A stretch of DNA of 19,500 nucleotides from contig RGNC01000020.1 of NCBI GenBank assembly GCA_010029175.1, forward strand, positions 1 to 19,500, given 5' to 3'. Below the pieces are notes generated by a model. It was not told the DNA's origin. It worked only from the letters and a program-made list of their open reading frames with translations, and did not search any database. The position numbers and the translations under genes were made by a program. Shown one piece after another: positions 1-7,152 of this stretch (the first letter of the stretch is position 1; every line of letters starts with the position of its first letter). This DNA comes from Synechococcaceae bacterium WB8_1B_136 (GTDB lineage: Bacteria; Cyanobacteriota; Cyanobacteriia; PCC-6307; Cyanobiaceae).

Positions 1-492
1 GGTGGTGGCTGGATTCCGGGCAGGGGCGGCGGCCGCGGCTGATGGGCTGCTGTCGCCGCTGCGGCGCTGCATCAGCGTCCAGCCCCACAGTCCTGCACCC
101 GTCAGGCCCAGCAGCAGCACCAGAGCGCCGATCCACGCCGGAGGGGCAGGCAGGCGGGCAGGGGATTTCGGTCGGCCAGGCGCCAGGGGCGCCGGAGCCG
201 GCTTGATCACCCCCACGCCCTGCTTGAGGGGGGCGATCAACCCATCCACCTCCACGCCCAGGGCCAGCGCCACCCGGCGTGCCTGGGCAATCACGAACAC
301 CGGTTCCGGGAGCCGCGTCGTGTCGGCCTCCTCCAGGGCCTGGAGCTGCTCGTCGCCCATGTGCAGCTGGGCCGCCAGGGCGGCCCGATCAATGCCGCGC
401 TGGAGCCGGGCCTGCCGCAGCGTGGCCCCCAGGCGTTCCAATGGGGAGCTGGTGTCCGACTCCTGGGGCTCTGGGCCAGCGTTGAGGTCCAT
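1..492 (-). CDS. RodZ-like helix-turn-helix membrane protein (partial, 3' end outside window)
   Basis: The minus strand is open from an ATG at 492 to the left edge (164 codons, no stop). Residues about 17-85 resemble the N-terminal HTH of RodZ/cytoskeletal-protein regulators: LERLGATLRQARLQRGI, then AALAAQLHMGDEQLQALEEAD, then LPEPVFVIAQARRVALALGV. Residues 91-118 form a Pro/Ala-rich linker, and residues about 120-141 form one hydrophobic segment (WIGALVLLLGLTGAGLWGW). After this the chain becomes Ser/Ala-rich and leaves the window. In the family, the HTH is cytoplasmic and in some bacteria contacts MreB, while the C-terminal part is outside the membrane; a cell-shape or division role here is inference. 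A GTG at 513 is an in-frame alternative start. Neither start has a clear ribosome binding site. The family is clear, the exact function is not. Confidence 0.8.
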   Translation of the reverse strand, partial: MDLNAGPEPQESDTSSPLERLGATLRQARLQRGIDRAALAAQLHMGDEQLQALEEADTTRLPEPVFVIAQARRVALALGVEVDGLIAPLKQGVGVIKPAPAPLAPGRPKSPARLPAPPAWIGALVLLLGLTGAGLWGWTLMQRRSGDSSPSAAAAAPARNPATT

Positions 493-657
493 GGCGGTTT
501 GGCTGGCGCTCACGATGTCCGGCCGTTGTGGCGTGTGGGCATTCTCACCCGATCGGTTCGTGATGGCATCTGGCCGACAACGTCTGAAGTGTCGTGCACA
601 CGCCACGGTCTGGTGAAGCCGCGATGCGAGCAAAGAGCTGATCAGCCGAGAAGCCAG

Positions 658-689
658 GCTGCTCCGAGGCCCTGCAGCTCCGAAGCCCT
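658..689. repeat. Two tandem 16-bp repeats between the tRNA and the HTH gene
   Basis: Units 658-673 (GCTGCTCCGAGGCCCT) and 674-689 (GCAGCTCCGAAGCCCT) match at 14 of 16 positions and abut exactly. They lie in the 229-base gap (493-721) between tRNA-Val and the RodZ-like gene, where I see no coding region and no convincing promoter. The repeat is visible directly; any regulatory role is unknown. Confidence 0.6.
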
Positions 690-721
690 GGGGAAGGCGC
701 AGGGCGGAAGAATGATTGAAA

Positions 722-793
<72 letters not shown>

Positions 794-803
794 GCACCAC
801 AAC

Positions 804-809
804 AGGATA
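804..809 (-). promoter_or_regulatory. Possible -10 element for tRNA-Val
   Basis: Minus-strand TATCCT lies 10 bases upstream of the mature tRNA 5' end, a suitable place for a -10 box. The hexamer 18 bases further upstream (TGAAAT, overlapping the cobM stop) is a poor -35 match. This is a weak inference from position and four of six consensus bases. Confidence 0.25.
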
Positions 810-830
810 GACCACCACGGGACCCCCATT

Positions 831-1598
831 TCAGGCCGCGCCTCCGCGGAACAGGTGGGTGTGGCTGGCGCTGTACAGCTTTGAGCGGGCCTCGCCGGGG
901 GCGGCCAGGGCTGGGCTCACCACGTAGAGGGTGGTGCGGATCAACTGCCGCTCCTGGCTGATCCGGGCGATGTCGCTCAGGGGCACCACCGTGAGCCACT
1001 GGTCGGGCCAGCTCACGCGATAGCCAATGGCCACCGGCGTGTCGGCTGGATAGTGCAGCAGCAGCTCCGCCTGCACCTCCTCCACGTGGCGGGCGCTCAA
1101 GTAGAGACAGAGCGAGGCCTGCAGGGCGGCCAACTGTGCCAGGGTCTCGCGCTCCGGCACGCCGGTGCGGCCGCCGGCGCGGCTGAGCACGATCGTCTGC
1201 ACCAGGCCGGGGATCGTGAGCTCGGCGCTGAGGGCGGCGGCGGTGGCCTGGTAGGCGCTCAGGCCAGGCACTACCTCCACGGCGATGTCGGCATCCAGGA
1301 GGCGGCAGAGCTGTTCGTTGAGGGCGCTGTAAAGGCAGGTGTCGCCATCGTGAAGGCGCACCACCCGCTTGCCCGCGCGGGCGCGATCGAGCATCACCTC
1401 CATCAGCTGCTCGAGGGTGAGGGTGCTGGTGCGGATCCGCTCGCAGCTCTCGGGAGCCATGGCCGCCAGTTGTGGGTTCACCAGCGAGTCGGTCCAGATC
1501 AGCACCTCGGCCTGCTCGATCACGCGGGCAGCCCGCAGGGTGAGCAGGTCCGGCGCTCCCGGACCGGCTCCCACGATCCACACCTGAGGTCTGGTCAT
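831..1598 (-). CDS. cobM: Precorrin-4 C11-methyltransferase
   Basis: This 255-residue protein belongs to the tetrapyrrole (corrin/porphyrin) methylase family and has the CobM/CbiF pattern. The N-terminal loop GAGPGAPDLLTLRAARVI is followed by IWTDSLVNP, DGDTCLYSAL and VEVVPGLSAYQATAA. The family uses S-adenosylmethionine to methylate C-11 of the corrin ring during cobalamin synthesis in the cytoplasm. In picocyanobacteria the product is expected to be pseudocobalamin (established knowledge, not visible here). The ATG at 1598 was chosen because it starts directly before the methylase fold and overlaps the lgt stop by four bases (ATGA), suggesting translational coupling. The reading frame stays open upstream into lgt, but that part has no methylase similarity. 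It is the last gene of the petC-petA-lgt-cobM run. Confidence 0.93.
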   Translation of the reverse strand: MTRPQVWIVGAGPGAPDLLTLRAARVIEQAEVLIWTDSLVNPQLAAMAPESCERIRTSTLTLEQLMEVMLDRARAGKRVVRLHDGDTCLYSALNEQLCRLLDADIAVEVVPGLSAYQATAAALSAELTIPGLVQTIVLSRAGGRTGVPERETLAQLAALQASLCLYLSARHVEEVQAELLLHYPADTPVAIGYRVSWPDQWLTVVPLSDIARISQERQLIRTTLYVVSPALAAPGEARSKLYSASHTHLFRGGAA

Positions 1599-2452
1599 GG
1601 CTGTTGCACTCCGCTGGGGTCGGGCAGCAACCGTTGCTTGCCGTACAGCCAGTAAAGCCCCAGGCCACCGGCGGCCATCAACAGCAGGCTCACCAACTGG
1701 GCCATGCGCAGGCCGCCAGCACAGAAGGGTGGGGTACCCACCAGGCAGAGCGGGTCGATGCGCAGCCCCTCGATCCACAGGCGTCCGCTGCTGTAGGCCA
1801 GCAGATACACGCAGCTCAGGGCCCCGGGCGGCAGCTTCAGCCGGCCGGTGCTGCCGCGGTGGAACAGGGTGAGCAGCAGCGCCAGCACCCCCAGATTCCA
1901 GAGGGATTCATAGAGAAACGTGGGGTGGAAGGTGGTCTGGTCGAGAAACTCCACCGGCCGGTTGGCGAAGGGGATCGTCAGTTTCCAGGGCAGGTCTGTG
2001 GGCAGGCCGAAGGCCTCGGAGTTGAAGAAGTTGCCCCATCGGCCGATGGCCTGCCCCAGGGCCACCGAGGGCAGCAGCACATCCAGCAGGTTCCAGAAGG
2101 GGAGACGCCGCCAGCGGGCGTAGAGCACCACGGCGAGGGTGCCGCCGATCAGGGCGCCGTGGATGGCGATGCCGCCGCGCCACACGGCCAGGGCATCGAG
2201 CCAGTTCAGCTGGTATTGGCGCCACTCGAAGATCACGTAGTAGAGCCGGGCACCGATCACGGCTGCCAGCACCAGGATCGGCAGCATATCAGCGATCAAG
2301 GCCGGCTCGATCCCCCGCCGCTTCCCCAGCCGCATCGACAGCAGCAGGCCGAGCAGCACGGCGATGGCGATCAGCAGCCCATACCAGCGCAGGGAAAAGG
2401 GCCCCAGCTGAAACAGCAGGGGCCCTGGGGAGGTGAACAGGGCGAGGGCCAT
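1595..2452 (-). CDS. lgt: Prolipoprotein diacylglyceryl transferase
   Basis: This 285-residue, multi-helix membrane enzyme transfers diacylglycerol from phosphatidylglycerol to the lipobox cysteine of prolipoproteins, the first step of lipoprotein maturation. The family signature GRWGNFFNSEAFG is intact. Other conserved elements are the N-terminal LRWYGLLIA, WRGGIAIHGALIG, and HPTFLYESLWNL near residue 190. About seven hydrophobic segments are visible, and the length is normal for the family. The ATG at 2452 shares one base with the petA stop (TGATG) and the stop overlaps the cobM start, so the gene is probably translated from the petC-petA message. Lgt itself has no direct cytochrome b6f role; the link is operon position. 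Confidence 0.96.
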   Translation of the reverse strand: MALALFTSPGPLLFQLGPFSLRWYGLLIAIAVLLGLLLSMRLGKRRGIEPALIADMLPILVLAAVIGARLYYVIFEWRQYQLNWLDALAVWRGGIAIHGALIGGTLAVVLYARWRRLPFWNLLDVLLPSVALGQAIGRWGNFFNSEAFGLPTDLPWKLTIPFANRPVEFLDQTTFHPTFLYESLWNLGVLALLLTLFHRGSTGRLKLPPGALSCVYLLAYSSGRLWIEGLRIDPLCLVGTPPFCAGGLRMAQLVSLLLMAAGGLGLYWLYGKQRLLPDPSGVQQP

Positions 2453-3384
2453 CAGATGCCTTCGGCGGCCTGCACTTTTTCAAACTGCTTCTTCTTCAGC
2501 ACCAGCATGATCTGGGCCAGGGCCACGGCGGCGAAGAAGGCCAGCAGGCCGTAGATGCGGGCGGGGTTCTGCAGAACCACCTCAGCATCCAGCTGGCCGA
2601 AGCCACCCACGTTGGGATCGTTGGTGAGGGCGGTGCCGGCGGCCACGGCTTCACCCACCTGGGCGGTGATGGCGGGGCCGGCGGGGATGGCCTCATTCAC
2701 GCTGGTGCCATCTGCGGTCTTGATGACCACCACCGAGCCGCCGTTCTCGCCCGCGTTGATGGCCTCAACGGTGCCGGCCACGGAGGCGTTGAACACGCCG
2801 TTGTTGCTCTTCTCGCCGGTGGGATACACCTGACCGCGGCCACGGTTGCCGCCCACGTGCAGCTGGTACTTGCCGAAGTGGATGGCGCTGTCGGCAGCGG
2901 GGTCAGGGGAGAGGATCGGGAAGACGATCTTCTGGTGTTGATCGCCGGGCAGCGGACCCACCAGCAGGATGTTGGGGTTGTCGTCGTTCCAGGTGGTCAC
3001 GTAGACCCCGGCGGTCTCCTCCTTGAGCTCGTCGCTGAGGCGATCGGCGGGGGCCAGCTGGAAGCCATCGGGCAGCATCACGATCGCGCCCACGTTCAGG
3101 CCCGTGGGGCTGCCGTCGCCGGACACCTGCTGGACATTGGTGTCGTAGGGGATCTCCACCTCCACCTTGAACACCTCATCGGGGAAGACCGCCTGGGGCA
3201 CTTCCACATGGGTGGGTTTCTTGGCCAGGTGGCAGTTGGCGCAGGCCAGTTTGCCGGTGGCCTCGCGGGGGTAGTCGTAGTTCTGCTGGGCCCAGAAGGG
3301 ATAGGCATAGCTGGCCTGGGGGGCGATCAGCAGAGCGCCAAGGGCCAGCAGGGAGCTGAACAGCAGGGAGAGGGAACGGCGCAT
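2452..3384 (-). CDS. petA: Apocytochrome f, cytochrome b6f complex
   Basis: This 310-residue protein carries the c-type haem of the cytochrome b6f complex, passing electrons from the Rieske centre to plastocyanin or cytochrome c6 in the thylakoid lumen. Residues 1-27 form a signal peptide ending ASYA. The mature chain then begins at Tyr28 (YPFWAQQNYDYPREATGK), whose amino group is the axial haem ligand in the family. CANCH at 48-52 is the covalent haem site. The large lumenal domain is followed by one C-terminal transmembrane helix (IYGLLAFFAAVALAQIMLVL) and the stromal tail KKKQFEKVQ. The ATG at 3384 was chosen because it begins the signal peptide; the open frame upstream lies in petC and is not homologous. 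It lies 38 bases after petC and overlaps lgt by one base. Confidence 0.98.
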   Translation of the reverse strand: MRRSLSLLFSSLLALGALLIAPQASYAYPFWAQQNYDYPREATGKLACANCHLAKKPTHVEVPQAVFPDEVFKVEVEIPYDTNVQQVSGDGSPTGLNVGAIVMLPDGFQLAPADRLSDELKEETAGVYVTTWNDDNPNILLVGPLPGDQHQKIVFPILSPDPAADSAIHFGKYQLHVGGNRGRGQVYPTGEKSNNGVFNASVAGTVEAINAGENGGSVVVIKTADGTSVNEAIPAGPAITAQVGEAVAAGTALTNDPNVGGFGQLDAEVVLQNPARIYGLLAFFAAVALAQIMLVLKKKQFEKVQAAEGI

Positions 3385-3422
3385 GTTGCGGAGGGGGCGA
3401 GGAGGGATGGAGGCGGAGGAGA

Positions 3423-3971
3423 TCAGGCCCACCAGGGCTTCTCGCCGGTGCGGAAATCGGTTTCGGTCCACTGGCTGAGGAACACGTTGTCGTTCTCGAC
3501 CGACACGTGGGCCAGGGCCAGGGACAGGGGTGCAGGGCCCCGCACCACCTTGCCTGTGGCGTCGTACTGGGAGCCGTGGCAGGGGCACATGAACTTGTTG
3601 GCACCCTCGTTCCAGGGCACCACGCAGCCCAGGTGGGTGCAGATGGCGTTGATGCCGTAGCTGCCGATGGCATCGCTGCCCTCGACGATCAGATAGGTGG
3701 GATCGCCCTTGAGGCCCTGCACCAGGCTGCGGTCTCCCTCCTTGTGGGTGCTGAGCCAGCCGCTGGCGGTCACCACATTGCCCAGCTCGTCCTTGGCGGT
3801 GGTGCCACCGCCGCCGCCGGCGGCCCGGGGGGGAATGAAGTAGTTCACCACCGGGTAGAGGGCACCCAGGGCCACGCCCGTCACGGAGCCGAAGGTCAGC
3901 AGGTTCATGAACTGCCGACGACCCATTCCGGGAACATCACCGCTCGAGGCGCTCGCTGGGATCTGGGTCAT
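3423..3971 (-). CDS. petC: Rieske iron-sulfur protein, cytochrome b6f complex
   Basis: This 182-residue protein holds the [2Fe-2S] cluster that accepts electrons from plastoquinol. Cluster ligands are in CTHLGC (Cys111, His113) and CPCHGS (Cys129, His132), with the disulfide cysteines 116 and 131 also present. The N-terminus has a twin-arginine motif, GRRQFMNLL (Arg18-Arg19), directly before an uncleaved hydrophobic anchor at about residues 22-46, then a glycine-rich hinge (AAGGGGGTT). This fits Tat-dependent insertion, and tatC lies 500 bases away. The ATG at 3971 (MTQIPAS) was preferred over an in-frame ATG at 3992 because marine Synechococcus PetC proteins, as I recall them, begin this way. 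It is the first gene of the petC-petA-lgt-cobM run. Confidence 0.97.
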   Translation of the reverse strand: MTQIPASASSGDVPGMGRRQFMNLLTFGSVTGVALGALYPVVNYFIPPRAAGGGGGTTAKDELGNVVTASGWLSTHKEGDRSLVQGLKGDPTYLIVEGSDAIGSYGINAICTHLGCVVPWNEGANKFMCPCHGSQYDATGKVVRGPAPLSLALAHVSVENDNVFLSQWTETDFRTGEKPWWA

Positions 3972-4007
3972 ACGGGGCGGCGTCGTGGCCACAGCAACGT
4001 GGCGCCC

Positions 4008-4013
4008 ATTATG
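4008..4013 (-). promoter_or_regulatory. Possible -10 box of the petC promoter
   Basis: Minus-strand CATAAT, 36 bases upstream of the petC ATG, is a five-of-six match to TATAAT and stands out in very GC-rich DNA. No good -35 hexamer is seen 16-18 bases upstream. If real, transcription would start near 4001 and give a leader of about 30 bases. The element overlaps an upstream candidate ATG (4011) of the opposite-strand DUF3067 gene. Confidence 0.35.
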
Positions 4014-4070
4014 AACCTTGCCCTATCCGCCCCGGGCGCTCCCGTCCGCCTTGCAGCGGCACCCTGCAAC

Positions 4071-4466
4071 ATGCTGTTGCGCACCAGTTCCGCAGGCCTT
4101 CCCGTGCCCCTGCCCGCCGATCCGCCTGCCGGTGCTCATCCCCCGGCCACTCCCCTCAGCGCCGCTGAGCTGCTGCAGACCCTGCGCCGCCGCTGGCAGG
4201 CCTCCTACGACCTGCAGCTCACCTCCAGGCGCGGCCGCCTCTACCTGCAGGTGATGTGGGCCTACATGGAGCAGCAGTCGTTCCCCCTCGATGCCGAGGC
4301 CTACGGCGCCAAGCTGGAGGAGCTGGTGGCCACCCTCAATGGGCTGGGGGTGGCCGCTCAGGTGCGCACCTGGCTCACCACCACCGCCGACAAGCCCCGG
4401 CTGGGCAGGGCCATGACGCTGCCCCTGGAGCTGAACCCCGGCCGGGCCAGCGAATTTCTGCTCTGA
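4071..4466 (+). CDS. DUF3067 family protein
   Basis: This small soluble protein (131 residues from the ATG at 4071) matches, from memory, the cyanobacterial and plastid DUF3067 family. The core has ELLQTLRRRWQASYDLQL, then GRLYLQVMWAYMEQQSFPL, and ends with KPRLGRAMTLPLEL. No signal peptide or transmembrane segment is evident and the biochemical role is unknown to me. An in-frame ATG at 4011 would add 20 low-complexity residues. I prefer 4071 because 4011 falls on the likely petC promoter. Neither start has a clear Shine-Dalgarno sequence. The gene is divergent from petC and its stop is 8 bases from the convergent tatC stop. This placement suggests, without proving, a link to thylakoid protein or b6f biogenesis. 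Confidence 0.85.
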   Translation: MLLRTSSAGLPVPLPADPPAGAHPPATPLSAAELLQTLRRRWQASYDLQLTSRRGRLYLQVMWAYMEQQSFPLDAEAYGAKLEELVATLNGLGVAAQVRTWLTTTADKPRLGRAMTLPLELNPGRASEFLL

Positions 4467-4474
4467 CGCGACGT

Positions 4475-5311
4475 TCAGGCTGGCCGGGGCCGCTGCACCA
4501 GGGCGGCCAGCCCCACCCCCACGAGGTAGAGGGCCGTGATGGCGGCGCTGAGCAGCAGCATCGTGACCGGATCGGTGGAGGGGGTGAGCACGGCCCCCGC
4601 CAGGGCCGAGGCCAGCACCACCCAGCGCCAGGCCGCCAGCATCACCCCCGCGCGCACCACGCCGAGGGCCGCCAGCAGCAGCTGCAGCACCGGCAGCTGA
4701 AAGGCCAGGGCCGTGGCCACCATCAGCAGCAGCACAAAATCCAGATAGCGCTCGATCGACCACAGCGGCTCCACCACATCGGCGCCGTAGCTCACCAGGA
4801 AGTTGAGGGCGGCCGGCACCAGGGCCCACCAGGCGAAGGCCAGGCCCGCCAGGAACAGCAGCGCCGAGCCCGCCACCGCCGGGGCCACCAGCCGCTGCTC
4901 ACGGCGGGTGAGGCCCGGCAGCACAAAGCAGAGGCCCTCGTAGAGCACGTAGGGCAGGGCCAGGGTGAGGCCGGCGTAGCCGGCCACCTTGAGGGAGACG
5001 AACAGGAATTCCCCCGGTGCCAGCTGCAGAAAGCGGATGCCGTGGGCCGGCACCTCCAGCAGCCGCACCAGCGGCTTCACCAGCAGCAGGCAGCCCGCTG
5101 CCCCGATCACCACCGCCAGCAGGCTGCGCAGAATGCGCCGCCGCAGCTCCTCCAGGTGGTCCACCAGCGTCATCTCCACCTCGCCGGGGCACTGGTCGTC
5201 GGGATGGGTGCTGGCTGGCGCGCTGTCGTCGGGGGGGCTGGGCGGCACCCGGATCGGCGGCGGCGGCGCCAGGGCCGCGGCCGATGCGGGCTGGGGGTCG
5301 GTTTCGCTCAT
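4475..5311 (-). CDS. tatC: Sec-independent protein translocase subunit TatC
   Basis: This 278-residue protein is the receptor and core of the twin-arginine translocase, which moves folded proteins across thylakoid and plasma membranes. After a Pro/Ser-rich, low-complexity N-terminal tail (residues 1-45), the TatC signature begins: MTLVDHLEELRRRILRSL, then the APGEFLFVSLKVAGYAGL loop and PYVLYEGLCFVLPGLTRREQ. Six hydrophobic segments fit the family. The ATG at 5311 overlaps the stop of the upstream NFACT gene by four bases (ATGA), implying co-translation. The tail is longer than in many bacterial TatC proteins, so a start nearer residue 47 (MTLVDH) is possible. The Rieske gene petC, whose product carries an RR motif, lies nearby. 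Confidence 0.95.
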   Translation of the reverse strand: MSETDPQPASAAALAPPPPIRVPPSPPDDSAPASTHPDDQCPGEVEMTLVDHLEELRRRILRSLLAVVIGAAGCLLLVKPLVRLLEVPAHGIRFLQLAPGEFLFVSLKVAGYAGLTLALPYVLYEGLCFVLPGLTRREQRLVAPAVAGSALLFLAGLAFAWWALVPAALNFLVSYGADVVEPLWSIERYLDFVLLLMVATALAFQLPVLQLLLAALGVVRAGVMLAAWRWVVLASALAGAVLTPSTDPVTMLLLSAAITALYLVGVGLAALVQRPRPA

Positions 5312-7056
5312 GGCTGTGGCTCCTCCCCGAGGCTAGAGACCGCTGGATGCAGCAGGGTCCTGGCCCGCTCCGGCTCGGCCCACAGCACCGTGCCGCCGCG
5401 GTGGCGCACGGTGCCCGGCCCGGCTCCTGGGATGCGCTGCAGGTCGTCGGTGGGCACCATCACCACGGCCACCCGGCCATTGCCGCGGGCGCGGCTGAAA
5501 TGGGCCGCCAGATCGGAGGCGGCCTGGAGATCGGCATCCGCCGCCTCGGCCTCCGAGGCCTTCAGCACCACATGGCTGCCAGGACACTCCTGGGCATGGA
5601 ACCAGAGGTCGCCGCGGCGGGCCTGGCGCAGGCTGATCCATTCGTTCTGGCGGTGGTTGCGGCCCACCTGCAGCCGCAGGCCCCCCGGGCTGCGCAGTTC
5701 CAGGGGGCAGGGAGGTTGGGCTCCGGAGCCGCCGTCGCGGCTGCCCGCGGCCCGGTGGAGCCGGCCCTTGCCGCGGCTGCCTTGCAGCAGCTCCTGGCAG
5801 TCGTCCTCCAGGGCCTGGAGCTGGCGCTCGTCCTGGTGCTGCCCGTCGCCCTCCTGCTGTTCCAGAAAGGTGAGGCTGGCCTCCAGCTGGTCGATGCGCT
5901 GGCGGTGCTGCTCCAGCCGCGGCGTGATCGCCGCCACGGAGCGCCGCAGCTTGCGGGCACGTCGGTAGAGCCCCTGGGCCTGCGCCACCTGCTCGCGGCT
6001 GGGCTGCTGCAGGCAGAGCAGGGCATCGGCCTGCTGCTGCAGGGCCTCGCTGTTCTCCACCTGGTCGAGCAGTTGCTGCTGGTGCTGGCACTGCTGCCGC
6101 TCCCGCTCCAGTGCCTGCTGCAGCCGCTGGCGCAGGGCCTGCAGCCGCTGGCGTCGCTGCCGGCAGCCCAGTTCCCGGCCGTAATAGTCGGCCAGGGCCC
6201 GGTTGATCGGCAGGCCTGCGGCGGCCTTTCGCGGCGGCGGCTCCCCTGGCGGTGCCTGTTCGTCAGGGGCCCAGCAGCTGTAGGCCGTGGCGACACCGCG
6301 CTGGAACTGGAACTGCCGCCGCTGCAGCGCGCGAAGCCAGGCTTGCCAGCGCTGCCACAGCCCCTGCCACTGCTGGGGGGTGAGCGACTCCACCGGACTG
6401 GCCAGCAGGGCTTCGGCGCTGGTGCGCTCGGCCCCGCACAGCTGCAGGGCGAGGGCCGGGCTGATGCCCTGATAGGCCCCCTGCAGGGCCTGCCGGAGCG
6501 ACACGGGCAGCAACAGCAGCTGCCCGTGCCAGTGCTCGAAGCTCTCCTCCAGGGCGGGCGGCTGCCCCGCCAGGGCCGGTGGCGGCACGTAGGGGTCGCC
6601 GGTGCCGATCGGCCGCAATCGCGATTGCTGCTCTCGCACCTGCCGGGCGGCGGCCACCACGCGCCGCTCCTGGTCGAGCAGAAACAGATTGCTGCGGCGG
6701 CCCATCAGCTCCAGCACCAGTCGGCGGCAGATTGCCCCCCCGGGCCGCGGTGCGAAGGCCAGCTCCACCACCCGCTCCCAGCCCTGTTGCTCCAGGGCCA
6801 CCAGGGCCAGGCCCCCGAGGCCGTGCTGCAGCTGCTGGGCCAGGGTGCTGCCGCCACCGATCCTGGGCGGCGGATCGATGGCCAGCAGCCGCGGCGCTTC
6901 CGCCAGCCAGCTCAGCTCGATCCAGGTGACGCCTTCCAGGGAGCGGAATCCCAGTTGCAAAGTGTGGGCATCACACTGCTGGGCCTTTTCGAAGCGGCTC
7001 GGCACCAGGGCCGGCTCCAGTTCCGCCAGCACCGCCAGCAGGCTGGTGAGATCCAT
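5308..7056 (-). CDS. NFACT family protein (RqcH / FbpA-like, ribosome quality control)
   Basis: The protein has 582 residues from the ATG at 7056 (MDLTSLLAVLAELEPALVPS); a second ATG at 7080 would add eight. The N-terminal NFACT-N domain includes LVLELMGRRSNLFLLD. The middle is a long Gln/Arg-rich coiled coil (roughly residues 300-430). The C-terminal NFACT-R domain has NEWISLRQARRGDLWFHAQ followed by PGSHVVLK. In Bacillus, RqcH binds stalled 50S subunits with peptidyl-tRNA and adds C-terminal alanine tails; a similar cytoplasmic role is inferred. The tRNA-contacting Asp-Arg pair known from Bacillus RqcH appears here as Glu-Arg (GWERVVEL). Older annotations call this family fibronectin-binding protein. 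The stop overlaps the tatC start. Confidence 0.9.
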   Translation of the reverse strand: MDLTSLLAVLAELEPALVPSRFEKAQQCDAHTLQLGFRSLEGVTWIELSWLAEAPRLLAIDPPPRIGGGSTLAQQLQHGLGGLALVALEQQGWERVVELAFAPRPGGAICRRLVLELMGRRSNLFLLDQERRVVAAARQVREQQSRLRPIGTGDPYVPPPALAGQPPALEESFEHWHGQLLLLPVSLRQALQGAYQGISPALALQLCGAERTSAEALLASPVESLTPQQWQGLWQRWQAWLRALQRRQFQFQRGVATAYSCWAPDEQAPPGEPPPRKAAAGLPINRALADYYGRELGCRQRRQRLQALRQRLQQALERERQQCQHQQQLLDQVENSEALQQQADALLCLQQPSREQVAQAQGLYRRARKLRRSVAAITPRLEQHRQRIDQLEASLTFLEQQEGDGQHQDERQLQALEDDCQELLQGSRGKGRLHRAAGSRDGGSGAQPPCPLELRSPGGLRLQVGRNHRQNEWISLRQARRGDLWFHAQECPGSHVVLKASEAEAADADLQAASDLAAHFSRARGNGRVAVVMVPTDDLQRIPGAGPGTVRHRGGTVLWAEPERARTLLHPAVSSLGEEPQP

Positions 7057-7128
7057 GGCCTGGAGAGGCAGCGGGGCCATGGCGGCGACTCTGGTGCTGC
7101 GGGGGCGCCCCTACTCTGCAGGCCCGTG

Positions 7129-7152
7129 TTCAATCCAGTGCTCAATCCAGCG
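7129..7152. repeat. 12-bp tandem direct repeat immediately before gmk
   Basis: Units 7129-7140 (TTCAATCCAGTG) and 7141-7152 (CTCAATCCAGCG) match at 10 of 12 bases and end exactly at the gmk ATG. The repeat could be leader DNA. If the GTG at 7126 were the start codon, it would encode FNPVLNPA at the protein N-terminus. A TACTCT hexamer at 7112-7117 could be a -10 box for gmk. Confidence 0.5.

Noticed and set aside
493..721. A small RNA gene or attachment site next to the tRNA
   Set aside because: Apart from a 16-bp tandem repeat I see no duplicate of the tRNA 3' end, no integrase and no terminator, so neither an att site nor an sRNA can be supported.
1604..2554. Plus-strand Gln/Gly/His-rich open frame opposite lgt
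   Set aside because: It is the antisense of lgt with composition typical of GC-rich shadow frames.
2857..3660. Plus-strand open frame opposite petA and petC
   Set aside because: Both opposite genes are certain photosynthesis genes; the frame has no independent start signal or family resemblance.
5017..7152. Long plus-strand open frame running into gmk
   Set aside because: It is antisense to tatC and the NFACT gene; stops are rare because of high GC. Only the gmk part has family motifs.
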